From the NCBI RefSeq assembly GCF_934754935.1, contig NZ_CAKVJB010000027.1, forward strand, positions 1 through 35,428: 35,428 bases of DNA, written 5' to 3'. The notes beneath the pieces were generated by a model, which saw only the letters and a program-made list of their open reading frames with translations, was not told the DNA's origin and searched no databases. Below, in pieces: positions 24,549 to 32,100 of this stretch; position 1 is the first letter of the stretch, and the number at the start of each line of letters is the position of its first letter. This DNA is from an uncultured Holdemanella sp. (GTDB lineage Bacteria > Bacillota_I > Bacilli_A > Erysipelotrichales > Erysipelotrichaceae). A program made the translations under genes and the position numbers.

Positions 24549-25403
24549 CTATAAAGATTTTCCTTCTGATCCGGATAAGCGGATATAATGTTTAACTAAT
24601 TCTTGACTTTCTTTTTCAACCTGGTGCATCATTACCCAGAAGTTGATGTCTGGATCTGCTGCCAAGTGCTTTTTGATTGCTCCTGTGTTCGCATTCATAA
24701 AGTCACAACCAACATTAATTTTATTGATTCCATATTTTACTGATTTCAAGATGTTTTCATCACCTGAACCAGATCCACCGTGTAATACAAGTGGCATTTT
24801 TGTAAGTTCTTTAATTTCTTTTAATCTTTCAAAATCAAATTCCGGAACATATCCTTCTGGATAATTTCCATGACTTGATCCGTATGATACAGCTAATGCA
24901 TCAATACCTGTTTCTTGTGCAAATCGCAATGCTTGCTGAGGATTCGTTTTCATCTGATCACTAGTGAATTCTTCTCCTTCAGTGGCCCCCATGCATCCTA
25001 TTTCACCTTCAACTGATGCGTCAAATTCTTGAGCAAACTCAACAATTTCACGAGTCATTTTAATATTACCTTCCAAATCATATCTGGAAGCATCTACCAT
25101 TACACTTGAATATCCGTCGTGCAACGCCTTCTTTAATAAAGGCACCTCTTGCCCATGATCGAAGTTAAGTGCAACTTCCACACTTGCTCTATTTGCCAAT
25201 TTCTTTACAATTGGAGCAATTAAATCGCTATCACAATGATTGACCATGTGTTCTTGCACAATGTTAATAATGATTGGCGCTCGAAGCGACTGTGCAGCCT
25301 CAATGCATGCACGAGTCGTTTCGATGTTAAAACAATTTATAGCCATCACAGCATAATTTCCTTGGTTTGCTCTTTCAAGCATTCCTTTCATTGAAACATA
25401 CAT
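24549..25403 (-). CDS. Class II aldolase family protein (2), GatY/KbaY-like
   Basis: 284 residues. It keeps FDHGQE near residue 80, the glutamate region VEGEIGCMGATEGEE, SYGSSHGNYPEG and the zinc-binding LVLHGGSGSGDEN. It is clearly diverged from the other aldolase 22 bp downstream, so the pair is unlikely to be a recent duplication. Together with the PTS it probably cleaves a ketose phosphate to dihydroxyacetone phosphate and an aldehyde. AAGGAT lies eight bases before the start. Confidence 0.92.
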   Translation of the reverse strand: MYVSMKGMLERANQGNYAVMAINCFNIETTRACIEAAQSLRAPIIINIVQEHMVNHCDSDLIAPIVKKLANRASVEVALNFDHGQEVPLLKKALHDGYSSVMVDASRYDLEGNIKMTREIVEFAQEFDASVEGEIGCMGATEGEEFTSDQMKTNPQQALRFAQETGIDALAVSYGSSHGNYPEGYVPEFDFERLKEIKELTKMPLVLHGGSGSGDENILKSVKYGINKINVGCDFMNANTGAIKKHLAADPDINFWVMMHQVEKESQELVKHYIRLSGSEGKSL

Positions 25404-25436
25404 ATTTTTTATCCTTCTTCTTAAACTTAAACTTTT

Positions 25437-26531
25437 TTATTCGAATGAGATTCCTGATAAATCTACTTCAGCTTCTTCTTCGTCAACAGATCCGCCAGCG
25501 TATTCTTCATCAGTTAATTTTTTCTTCAATACATTTAATAAGATTGCTGTTACACAACTTCCTGCTAATAATGCAACTACTGCAATAAATGGATTTGACA
25601 TTGCTGGAATTACGAATACTCCACCTGATGGAACTTTAGATCCAACGCCGAATGTAAAGCTGATTGCTCCACATACACCACATCCAATTGAAGTTGAAGC
25701 AACTGTACGAAGTAAGTCGTTCATTGCGATAGGGATAACACCTTCAGAAATCATACATAATCCCATTGGGAATGCAACTTTGATTGCATCTTCTTCTTGA
25801 GCTGTAAAGATTCTCTTCTTCAATACTTTTGATAACAACCATCCAAAAGTTACACCAATTGGAGGTACCATAGCAGCTAATACTTTGATTGCTTCTGGTT
25901 CTGTAATTCCATCTAATAATAAACCATCACAAATTAAGTTAGGAACTTTACTGATTGCTCCACCGAAGTCAATACATCCGATGAATCCAATAACGAATCC
26001 GTATAATGTTTTTTGAGATTGGTCTAATCCAGTTACGAAGTTATTTAATCCGTTAGTCATAGCAGTGATTGGTCCACCTAATACGAAGTACATTAATAAT
26101 CCACCAATCATAGCTGTTAATGTTGGGATAATCATCATTGGCATTAAAGCTTCAGCCCATTTAGGAACTTTTACATATTTACGAATAGCTAATGCAATAT
26201 AACCAGCAACGAAACCACCAATCATTCCTCCAAGGAATCCTGCTCCTAAGAATGATGCGATTTGACCCATTAAGAAACCTGGGGCAATACCTGGACGGTC
26301 AGCGATAGAATAAGAAATGTATCCACCAATGAATGATGGTAATAATCCCATACCTAGAACACCAAGTGAAGTGAATGCGCTAGGAACAGTCATCTTACTA
26401 AGATCTGTTACAACTTCTCCTCCCATTAAGTTACCAACGGCAATTAACAAACCAGATGCAACAACTAGTGGCAACATGTAAGAAATCGCTGTTAGCAAGT
26501 GCTTTTTAATTTCTGCTAATGCTTTTTTCAT
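25437..26531 (-). CDS. PTS system fructose-family EIIC permease
   Basis: 364 residues with about nine hydrophobic segments. It begins KKALAEIKKHLLTAISYMLPLVVASGLL and contains SKVPNLICDGLL and IAMNDLLRTV, as in fructose-type EIIC domains. EIIA and EIIB are separate proteins encoded beside it, whereas FruA-type permeases often fuse them. The family marker is fructose, but related systems carry mannose-type or other ketoses. AAGGAG lies eight bases before the ATG. Confidence 0.93.
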   Translation of the reverse strand: MKKALAEIKKHLLTAISYMLPLVVASGLLIAVGNLMGGEVVTDLSKMTVPSAFTSLGVLGMGLLPSFIGGYISYSIADRPGIAPGFLMGQIASFLGAGFLGGMIGGFVAGYIALAIRKYVKVPKWAEALMPMMIIPTLTAMIGGLLMYFVLGGPITAMTNGLNNFVTGLDQSQKTLYGFVIGFIGCIDFGGAISKVPNLICDGLLLDGITEPEAIKVLAAMVPPIGVTFGWLLSKVLKKRIFTAQEEDAIKVAFPMGLCMISEGVIPIAMNDLLRTVASTSIGCGVCGAISFTFGVGSKVPSGGVFVIPAMSNPFIAVVALLAGSCVTAILLNVLKKKLTDEEYAGGSVDEEEAEVDLSGISFE

Positions 26532-26560
26532 TTTTTTACTCTCCTTTTTTATTATTAAGC

Positions 26561-26878
26561 TTATTTAGTTTTGTTTAATTCTGCTTCTACTTTTTCAAGC
26601 AATTGTTTAGGCGCTTTAGTTACTAAGCTAGTTCCAACTTTAACAACCTTTTTGTCTTTGAAACGTTCTGTACCAGTGATCTGAATATCAACTGCAAGAA
26701 TAACAACATCCGCTTCTTGGATTTGTTCTGGAGTTAATTCATCTTCAGTTCCAATAGTACCTTGTGTTTCCACGTGGATCTCGTGTCCTAATGCTTCAGC
26801 GGCACGGATCAATTTTTCTTTAGCAATATAAGTGTGCGCAATACCTGATGTACAAGCAGCAACGGCAACAATTTTCAT
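26561..26878 (-). CDS. PTS system fructose-family EIIB component
   Basis: 105 residues. The phosphorylated cysteine is in AACTSGIAHTY (Cys9), typical of fructose-type EIIB. It receives phosphate from EIIA and passes it to sugar carried by EIIC. The promoter region upstream (26879-27130) holds a cre-like site and three GTGGTA repeats. A short hairpin AGGAC-TTAT-GTCCT lies in its leader. Confidence 0.93.
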   Translation of the reverse strand: MKIVAVAACTSGIAHTYIAKEKLIRAAEALGHEIHVETQGTIGTEDELTPEQIQEADVVILAVDIQITGTERFKDKKVVKVGTSLVTKAPKQLLEKVEAELNKTK

Positions 26879-26936
26879 ATTACTATCTCCTTTCTTCAGG
26901 ACTTATGTCCTCTCTTTAACTGTCTAAATGATACAA

Positions 26937-26953
26937 TGGAAAGCGCTTTCTTA
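26937..26953. promoter_or_regulatory. Probable cre site (CcpA-type) upstream of the EIIB gene
   Basis: TGGAAAGCGCTTTCTTA contains AAAGCGCTTT, the centre of the Bacillota catabolite-response consensus, as a near-perfect palindrome. It lies about 60 bases upstream of the EIIB start, near the expected promoter, so it fits carbon catabolite repression of the PTS operon. Confidence 0.75.
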
Positions 26954-26970
26954 CACATTAATAGAGGGCA

Positions 26971-27076
26971 TTTTATTGTGGTAATTTATTCCGGAAAATA
27001 AAACGGAAAGACTTTTTAATGTGGTACTTTTTCAAATGTCCGTATTAAATTACCGGATTTAATTGTGGTAACTTTT
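26971..27076. promoter_or_regulatory. Three GTGGTA activator-like sites, 43-44 bp apart
   Basis: The words TTATTGTGGTAAT, TTAATGTGGTACT and TTAATTGTGGTAAC have GTGGTA starting at 26978, 27021 and 27065. The spacing is about four helical turns. The same word and the same 44-bp spacing recur upstream of the PRD regulator. Likely target of that regulator. Confidence 0.65.
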
Positions 27077-27090
27077 ATTTGTTAATCACA

Positions 27091-27121
27091 GAAAAAAAGC
27101 AGACCCACAAGATCTGCTTAG
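27091..27121 (-). terminator. Intrinsic terminator after the EIIA gene
   Basis: On the minus strand AAGCAGA pairs with TCTGCTT across a nine-base loop and is followed by TTTTTT. It separates the regulator-EIIA unit from the EIIB-EIIC-aldolase unit. Confidence 0.82.
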
Positions 27122-27130
27122 TTACACATA

Positions 27131-27580
27131 TTAGTTAAATACTTCTTTTAGTTCTTCTACTGTTTTTGCGTTTAATAATTTTTCGATGTTTTCATCGTTT
27201 CCTAATTTACCAGCAATCTGAGCCAATAACTTCATATGATTTCTTGCATATTCATGATCATTGCTTACGGCAAATAAGAAAATAAGTTTTACGCCTTGGC
27301 CATCTAATGTTTCCCACTCGATTTCATTATTTAATTTACCAATCGCAATTCCTACCTGTGTTACAGAATCACTTTTTCCATGTGGAATCGCAACAAAGTT
27401 TCCAATACCAGTAACACCTTCTGATTCACGAAGATAGATATCTTTTACGAATTCATCAACATCTCCAATATAATTGGCATCTTTCAATTTGGCAGCCAAA
27501 TGACGAATTGCTTCATCCTTATTTTTTGCCTCCATGTTTAAATCGATAATTCTTTCATCTAATACGTCTTTTAATTCCAT
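27131..27580 (-). CDS. PTS system fructose-family EIIA component
   Basis: 149 residues. The phosphorylated histidine is in AIPHGKSD (His67). It takes phosphate from HPr and passes it to EIIB; it may also signal to the regulator next door. It follows the PRD regulator by 13 bp with GGAGG between them, and a terminator follows, so these two form one unit. Confidence 0.93.
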   Translation of the reverse strand: MELKDVLDERIIDLNMEAKNKDEAIRHLAAKLKDANYIGDVDEFVKDIYLRESEGVTGIGNFVAIPHGKSDSVTQVGIAIGKLNNEIEWETLDGQGVKLIFLFAVSNDHEYARNHMKLLAQIAGKLGNDENIEKLLNAKTVEELKEVFN

Positions 27581-27593
27581 TTCCTTCTACCTC

Positions 27594-29558
27594 CTATTGA
27601 ATTAAAAATTTATATAAATCTATGTTTGATTTCATTGATTTAATTTTTTTCAAATTTTCTTCTCTTTCTATAATTGAAATATATTCCTTATAGAAACACT
27701 GGATTCTTTTAATTTCTTCTGGAGTTGTCATTTTAAATCCTAATAAAAATACAAGATCAACTTCATCATCATTCCAGCGTATTGGTTTATCTAATACGGC
27801 AATTGATAATTTAGGTTCAATAACTTCGCTTTGTGCACCATGCGTTACACTAATATTGTTTCCAATCGAAGTTGTTGTGGCCTTTTCTCTTTCCATTACT
27901 GTTTCAAAGAAATCCGTCGAAACATATCCACGCTTTGCCATTGTCGATGACATAAAGCTTAATAGTGATTCTTTATCTTCATACTTTTGATGTACAAAGA
28001 TTAGATCTGGATCTAATAATGGATAACATTCTGGAGAGAATGATGTTACTTTTTCATTTCTGTTTTTTAATACCACTTCTATTTGTTCTCTTAGACTTAC
28101 AATTCCACTATCACTTAATAAGTTTGGAATCACAATAATCCGAGAATCTTTTACATCCAATTCCTTTTGCGTGATAATCACATCACTTGTCTTATCTCCA
28201 TACAATTTATAGTCATGCGTACTCATAACACGAATCTCATTGATTTCTGGAATTGATTTTTTTAATCGCTCCGTCAACAGCTGTGCATGTCCTCTTGAAA
28301 AGTCGGCAATCAATAATACATTGAAATGACGTTTGATTCTTTCAAGTGAAGATTGTATATATAAAACAATGTAACCAACTTCATCCTCTGTTAATTGAAG
28401 ACCATAATATTCTTCAAACATAATACTTATAGACATAGTAGCTCTAAATACTGTTTTATATTCTGACTTAATGAAATGTACTAATGAGTTTGTTTGAGAC
28501 AAGCCATGACGGATTCTAAATATCGTTGGTCTTAAATGTATAATCAAACTTTCCTTTAGCTTTTCATCCTGCGATAAATCCACATCCAAAATATTTCCAA
28601 CAACATGCAGTGACATATCGACAAATTCAATTAATTTATTGTCATATTTCTGTACTTGTTCAAGTGTTTCATCTACGGCTGAAATACCAATAAATTTTGA
28701 GCACATCATCTGAATGGCTAAAAATAACACTTCTTCATTCGAAAAGAATACATGTAGCTTTTCCTGTAGCTTCTTAAATATTGCCACCGTGAAAGGATAT
28801 TCATTGTATTTTTGTAGGATTTGAATCTCTCCTCGATCTTCCACCTTTGGTGGTTCAATCTCTCTACGCTGATATGCGATACAACAATAAATGAAAATTT
28901 CATAGAATGACTCATCGGTAAATCGATAGTTCCATTCATTTTCTGTTTCAATAATTGATTTTTGAATCAATTTCGTATCCATGTTATAGAAGAAATAATC
29001 CATATTGGATTTAATCTTTTCATTATCAAAATCACTCATGATAAAATCCTTCATCGCAACACGGTATTCATTCTCATTACAATCTAAGCGATAACCTCTA
29101 TTCTTCTCATTCGCGATTTTCACTTTATATGGAGCCAACCATTTTTCACATTCACGAATAACCTTCAACACAGTAGGTGCACTCAAATACAATTCTTCAG
29201 TCAACCTTTATGTGGTGATTGTTTCCCATGGCCTTAACTTAAAGAATATTTTTAAAAGCTCCATTACACGATCATTATCATCATCTTTGACAACTACCGT
29301 ATTTCGATTCATTAAAACCGACTGTAATTTTTGTTTCTGCTCTTCCGTACATTCCAACCACATTCCAACACGAGGCTTTTTCTGAATGATACCCATATCA
29401 TTTTCTTGAAGATATTCATTAATATCAAAAATTTTATTTCGGATAGATTTTTCAGACATACCAACCGCATCTGCAATTTGCTGGGTCGATACGACATCTC
29501 CATCAATAAGACAATTTAGTATTTCTGTATTATAGTATTGTTTTTTTGCTTCTTTCAT
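27594..29558 (-). pseudogene. PRD-containing transcriptional activator split by an in-frame TAA
   Basis: BglG/MtlR-type regulator: two N-terminal HTH domains, two PRDs, an EIIB-like part (ADFSRGHAQLL, with no cysteine) and an EIIA-like domain with His in SVTHGAQSEV. A TAA at 29208-29210 (codon 117) stops the frame between the two HTH modules. Reading resumes in the same frame, with RLTEELYLSAPTVLKVI, a second HTH, right after it. Full length would be about 654 residues. CAA to TAA is the simplest change. The start is the ATG at 29558, five bases after GAGG; GTG at 29564 lies within that site. A downstream TTG (29202-29204) has no good ribosome binding site. Probably inactive unless the stop is suppressed or is a base error. 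Confidence 0.82.
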
Positions 29559-29633
29559 ACTCACCTCATCACCTTACACATAAAAAATAACATAAATTGT
29601 ATACGCTTACGTAAAAACTCACGCCTTTTTAAT

Positions 29634-29684
29634 GTGGTAATTTTCTTGATAATCAAAAACTTTTTACCACATTTAATGTGTTAC
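29634..29684. promoter_or_regulatory. GTGGTA-type sites upstream of the PRD regulator
   Basis: GTGGTA begins at 29634 and GTGTTA at 29678, 44 bp apart. The second sits in TACCACATTTAATGTGTTA (29665-29683), an inverted repeat with one mismatch. They match the sites upstream of the EIIB gene, suggesting autoregulation by the same protein. Confidence 0.65.
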
Positions 29685-29841
29685 TTTTTAATATCTGTGT
29701 AAAGCTTACTTTCTTAGATAGACTCGCTATCCTTATAAGTATACCACAGAGGAAATTTCTGGTTATCTTATAAATAACTATAACTATATTAGAATTTTTT
29801 ACGATAAGACCTTATAATGTATATAGAATAGGATACTAATT

Positions 29842-30165
29842 ATGTTTAAATTTTTTAAAAAGAAAGAGAAAATAAAAAGAGAATTGCCACCAGGGACAAT
29901 TCGTAAAGAATTTCGTTTTGAAGGAAATGTTCAAAACATTGGTTTTCGTTTTGAAATACAAAGCCATGCCAAACCATTAGGCATTACAGGCTATGCCAAG
30001 AATAACGAGGATGGTAGTGTTACTGCACAACTACAAGGAAACGAAAAAAACATTAATAAAGTAATTAAAGATCTTCAAAACATTGATCGTATTCAGATTG
30101 ACTTTATCAGTGAAAAAGATCTTCCTTTAGATTATTATGAGAATGATTTTTTTATTCTGTATTAA
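29842..30165 (+). CDS. Acylphosphatase-like protein
   Basis: 107 residues. The acylphosphatase fold signature is present as GNVQNIGFRFEIQSHAKPLG followed by ITGYAKNNEDGSVTAQLQG. The catalytic Arg (GFR) and Asn (KNNEDGSV) are kept, while the GVGFR of the canonical loop is NIGFR. It has an N-terminal extension of about 22 mostly basic residues not usual in the family. Acylphosphatases hydrolyse acyl phosphates. A TATAAT lies 25 bases upstream; the ribosome binding site (AGGATA) is weak. Confidence 0.82.
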   Translation: MFKFFKKKEKIKRELPPGTIRKEFRFEGNVQNIGFRFEIQSHAKPLGITGYAKNNEDGSVTAQLQGNEKNINKVIKDLQNIDRIQIDFISEKDLPLDYYENDFFILY

Positions 30166-30168
30166 CTT

Positions 30169-30202
30169 GAACAATGCTCATGATTTAGAGCATTGTTTTT
30201 CA
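30169..30202. terminator. Bidirectional terminator between acylphosphatase and HicB-like genes
   Basis: AACAATGCTC pairs with GAGCATTGTT across an eight-base loop with T-runs on both strands. It covers the end of the HicB-like gene. Confidence 0.85.
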
Positions 30203-30372
30203 TTTTCTTCTAAATATTTTAGATACACTCTTTTAGTAGCTTCGGCATCCGCAATTGCTTCTTCAATTGTATCTCCACCACCTACGCATCCTTTTAAATC
30301 TGGATATTCAACACACCATTCTGTTTTTCCATTTTCAAAATGCATTGGATACACTTTCATTTCATAGTCCAT
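30178..30372 (-). CDS. HicB-like small protein
   Basis: 64 residues resembling the HicB antitoxin N-terminal domain: VYPMHFENGKTEWCVEYPDL, then KGCVGGGDTIEEAIADAEAT. HicB usually neutralises the HicA RNase, and full antitoxins carry a C-terminal HTH or RHH DNA-binding part, which is missing here. No HicA ORF is visible on either side. AAGGAAG lies before the ATG. It may be an orphan antitoxin or a free HicB-like domain. Confidence 0.75.
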   Translation of the reverse strand: MDYEMKVYPMHFENGKTEWCVEYPDLKGCVGGGDTIEEAIADAEATKRVYLKYLEENEKQCSKS

Positions 30373-30435
30373 ACTTTCTCTTCCTTTCTGTAATATATAA
30401 TGATCTCTATGTTTAATTATAACAAACCAATATAG

Positions 30436-30484
30436 AAAAACAGACTGAATTCTAAAATTTCTAGATTCCCAGTCTGCTTTTTTT
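30436..30484. terminator. Terminator next to the transketolase tail relic
   Basis: CAGACTG pairs with CAGTCTG, extended by ATTCTA/TAGATT, with T-runs on both strands. It lies just beyond the relic's stop codon and was probably the terminator of the duplicated transketolase gene end. Confidence 0.78.
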
Positions 30485-30485
30485 A

Positions 30486-30549
30486 CTATTTAACAATTTC
30501 CTTAACTTTTTCTGCAATATGTTTGGCATCCAAACCATAATAATCCAAT
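30486..30549 (-). pseudogene. Duplicated tail of the transketolase C-terminal subunit gene
   Basis: Reads LLDYYGLDAKHIAEKVKEI to a TAG, nearly the same as the last 21 codons of the intact gene ending at 31177. The similarity stops at 30549, where the promoter of RNA copy 1 begins. It is a leftover of a local duplication. Confidence 0.85.
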
Positions 30550-30553
30550 AAAT

Positions 30554-30582
30554 TTGCATAACCATTCCTTTATCGGTATAAT
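30554..30582 (+). promoter_or_regulatory. Sigma-70 promoter of RNA copy 1
   Basis: TTGCAT (30554-30559) and TATAAT (30577-30582) are separated by 17 bases. Transcription should begin near 30589. Confidence 0.8.
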
Positions 30583-30588
30583 TCAGAA

Positions 30589-30677
30589 AGACTACTGGAT
30601 ACAGTGGCTGCTCTGAAATATAGTTAATGCTAAAGCACTATTCTATTTCCATTGTCAGTGGTGATTAGTGCTTTTTA
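30589..30677 (+). ncRNA. Tandem small RNA, copy 1 (orphan antitoxin RNA candidate)
   Basis: Runs from a consensus promoter to an intrinsic terminator (AAAGCACTA with TAGTGCTTTTT). A 5' hairpin, CTACTG-GATA-CAGTGG, comes first. It resembles copy 2 along about 140 bp. No intact toxin lies opposite it; the minus strand preserves only the codons matching the last seven residues of the toxin. Confidence 0.68.
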
Positions 30678-30731
30678 CATTTTTCTATAGTAGTGTATTC
30701 CTTTGCACTATCAATCAATCAATAAATAAAT

Positions 30732-30760
30732 TTGCATAAATACTTCTTTATCGGTATAAT
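30732..30760 (+). promoter_or_regulatory. Sigma-70 promoter of RNA copy 2
   Basis: TTGCAT (30732-30737) and TATAAT (30755-30760) are separated by 17 bases. Transcription should begin near 30767. Confidence 0.82.
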
Positions 30761-30766
30761 ACAAAT

Positions 30767-30864
30767 ATAGAAAAGCTACTGGAAAAGCAGTGGCTGCTCT
30801 GAAATAAAACTAATGCTTAAGCACTAATCTATTTCCATTGCGAGTGGTGATTAGTGCTTTTTGC
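30767..30864 (+). ncRNA. Tandem small RNA, copy 2 (candidate antitoxin RNA)
   Basis: About 97 nt. 5' hairpin GCTACTG-GAAAAG-CAGTGGC, a linker, then a terminator with AAGCACTAATC pairing to GATTAGTGCTT and a T-run. Its 3' end is antisense to the last codons and stop of the small hydrophobic ORF at 30851-30952. CAGTGGCT (30788-30795) can also pair with GGCTACTG (31052-31059) at the start of the toxin mRNA leader. Convergent genes sharing a terminator plus a second pairing site match the Fst/par layout. Transcription is predicted, not seen. Confidence 0.65.
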
Positions 30865-30952
30865 ATTTTTCTATAATAATCAATGTTACTTTTAGTATTT
30901 CTACTATGGCAAATAAGCACATAGCAACATCAATATGTAGATATATATACAT
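30851..30952 (-). CDS. Small hydrophobic protein, candidate type I toxin
   Basis: 33 residues: a start MYIYLHID, a hydrophobic stretch with one Glu and one Lys inside, and a basic tail IEKCKKH. AGGAGG lies seven bases before the ATG. A longer frame to 31081 would use a TTG without ribosome binding site and is rejected. The leader is long (about 108 nt from a TATAAT at 31067-31072). Its TCCT segments could pair with the AGGAGG and hold translation back. The stop codon lies inside a hairpin shared with the convergent RNA. Size, membrane character and layout fit Fst/TxpA-type toxins, but sequence identity to a known family is not evident. Confidence 0.6.
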   Translation of the reverse strand: MYIYLHIDVAMCLFAIVEILKVTLIIIEKCKKH

Positions 30953-31066
30953 AAGCTTTCCTCCTGTAAAAAAATAGAAGGATCTACTTACCTGGAACTC
31001 AAGATTCAAGGCTTTAAATCTCCTTAACAAGAGGCAACCACCAACCACATCCAGTAGCCAATTCCT

Positions 31067-31095
31067 ATTATAAAGGTCCAATGTGAAAACATTAT
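31067..31095 (-). promoter_or_regulatory. Probable promoter of the small hydrophobic ORF
   Basis: On the minus strand TATAAT (31067-31072) is preceded at 17 bases by ATAATG, a poor -35. Transcription would start near 31060 with GGAATTGGCTACTGG. The weak -35 contrasts with the consensus promoters of the convergent RNAs, as expected when antitoxin RNA is in excess. Confidence 0.45.
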
Positions 31096-31136
31096 TAAAT
31101 CGCTTAAATTCCTAAAAAATATTTCATAAACGCTAA

Positions 31137-31166
31137 ACAAGCCACCCAACTATCAGGTGACTTGTT
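31137..31166 (-). terminator. Terminator of the transketolase operon
   Basis: On the minus strand AACAAGTCACC pairs with GGTGGCTTGTT (one T-G pair) across eight bases. The T-run after it is interrupted. It lies just beyond the stop of the transketolase C-terminal gene. Confidence 0.7.
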
Positions 31167-31176
31167 TTATTAAATA

Positions 31177-32100
31177 CTATTTTTCTGTGATATCCTTGAT
31201 TTTTTCTGCAATATGTTTAGCATCCAAACCATAATAATCCAATAGATCCTTTGGTTTTCCACTTCTACCAAATACATCCTGCATACCTAACATAAATTGT
31301 TTGCAAGCAATTCCTTCTGGTGCTAGTACTTCACTCACTGCACTACCTAAACCACCATATACATTGTGTTCTTCGACAGTCACTATCACATCATGTGTCT
31401 TTGCTGTTTCAATGATCAATTCCTTATCAATTGGTTTGATGGTTGGAATGTCAATGATTGTTGGTTTATTTTCTAACAAGTCATACGCTTTTAAACTTTC
31501 CTGTACCATTAATCCAGACGCAATGATAGCTACTTTACTTCCTTTTTTTAGTACATTTCCTTTGCCAAATTCAAATTTGTAGTTTTCATCATATACATCC
31601 TCTACTCCAAGTCTTCCTAATCGCACATAACATGGTCCTTCAATAGAGTATACGGCCTTGATGATTTCTTCAGTCTGTTTGGCATCACATGGCTGAAATA
31701 CCTTCATATTTGGAATAGAACGCATTAGAGCTAAGTCTTCAATACACTGATGGCTTGCCCCATCTTCTCCGACACTGATTCCAGCATGGGTTGCACATAC
31801 TTTTACATTCAAGTTTGGATAACAAATACTATTACGAATTTGCTCAAAAGCTCGGCCTGCCGCAAACATCGCAAAACTTGATGCGTACACTACTTTATTA
31901 GATGCAGCCATACCTGCAGCGACTGCCATCATATTTCCTTCGGCAATTCCCATATTGAAATGATGTTCAGGTCTTGCCTTTTTAGCTTCGATTGTCTTTG
32001 TAGATTTTGTAAGATCAGCATCCAATACAAATAGATCATCATGTTCTACAATTAGTTTTGCCAAAGTCTTACCATATGCTTCTCTTGTTGCCGTTGCCAT
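31177..32100 (-). CDS. Transketolase C-terminal subunit
   Basis: 307 residues covering the pyrimidine-binding and C-terminal transketolase domains: VLDADLTKSTKT, the catalytic Glu in GIAEGNMMAVAAG, and ATHAGISVGEDGASHQ. It pairs with the N-terminal subunit encoded just upstream; the two together equal one normal transketolase. The ATG overlaps the previous stop codon by one base. A duplicated copy of its last 21 codons lies at 30486-30549. Confidence 0.96.
   Translation of the reverse strand: MATATREAYGKTLAKLIVEHDDLFVLDADLTKSTKTIEAKKARPEHHFNMGIAEGNMMAVAAGMAASNKVVYASSFAMFAAGRAFEQIRNSICYPNLNVKVCATHAGISVGEDGASHQCIEDLALMRSIPNMKVFQPCDAKQTEEIIKAVYSIEGPCYVRLGRLGVEDVYDENYKFEFGKGNVLKKGSKVAIIASGLMVQESLKAYDLLENKPTIIDIPTIKPIDKELIIETAKTHDVIVTVEEHNVYGGLGSAVSEVLAPEGIACKQFMLGMQDVFGRSGKPKDLLDYYGLDAKHIAEKIKDITEK

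Noticed and set aside
27594..29204. Separate 536-residue regulator gene starting at TTG
   Set aside because: It is in the same frame as the ORF before it, divided only by one TAA, and has no proper ribosome binding site. It is treated as one broken gene.
30851..31081. 76-residue ORF with a TTG start
   Set aside because: The start has no ribosome binding site and overlaps the promoter -10. The internal ATG at 30952 has AGGAGG at good distance.
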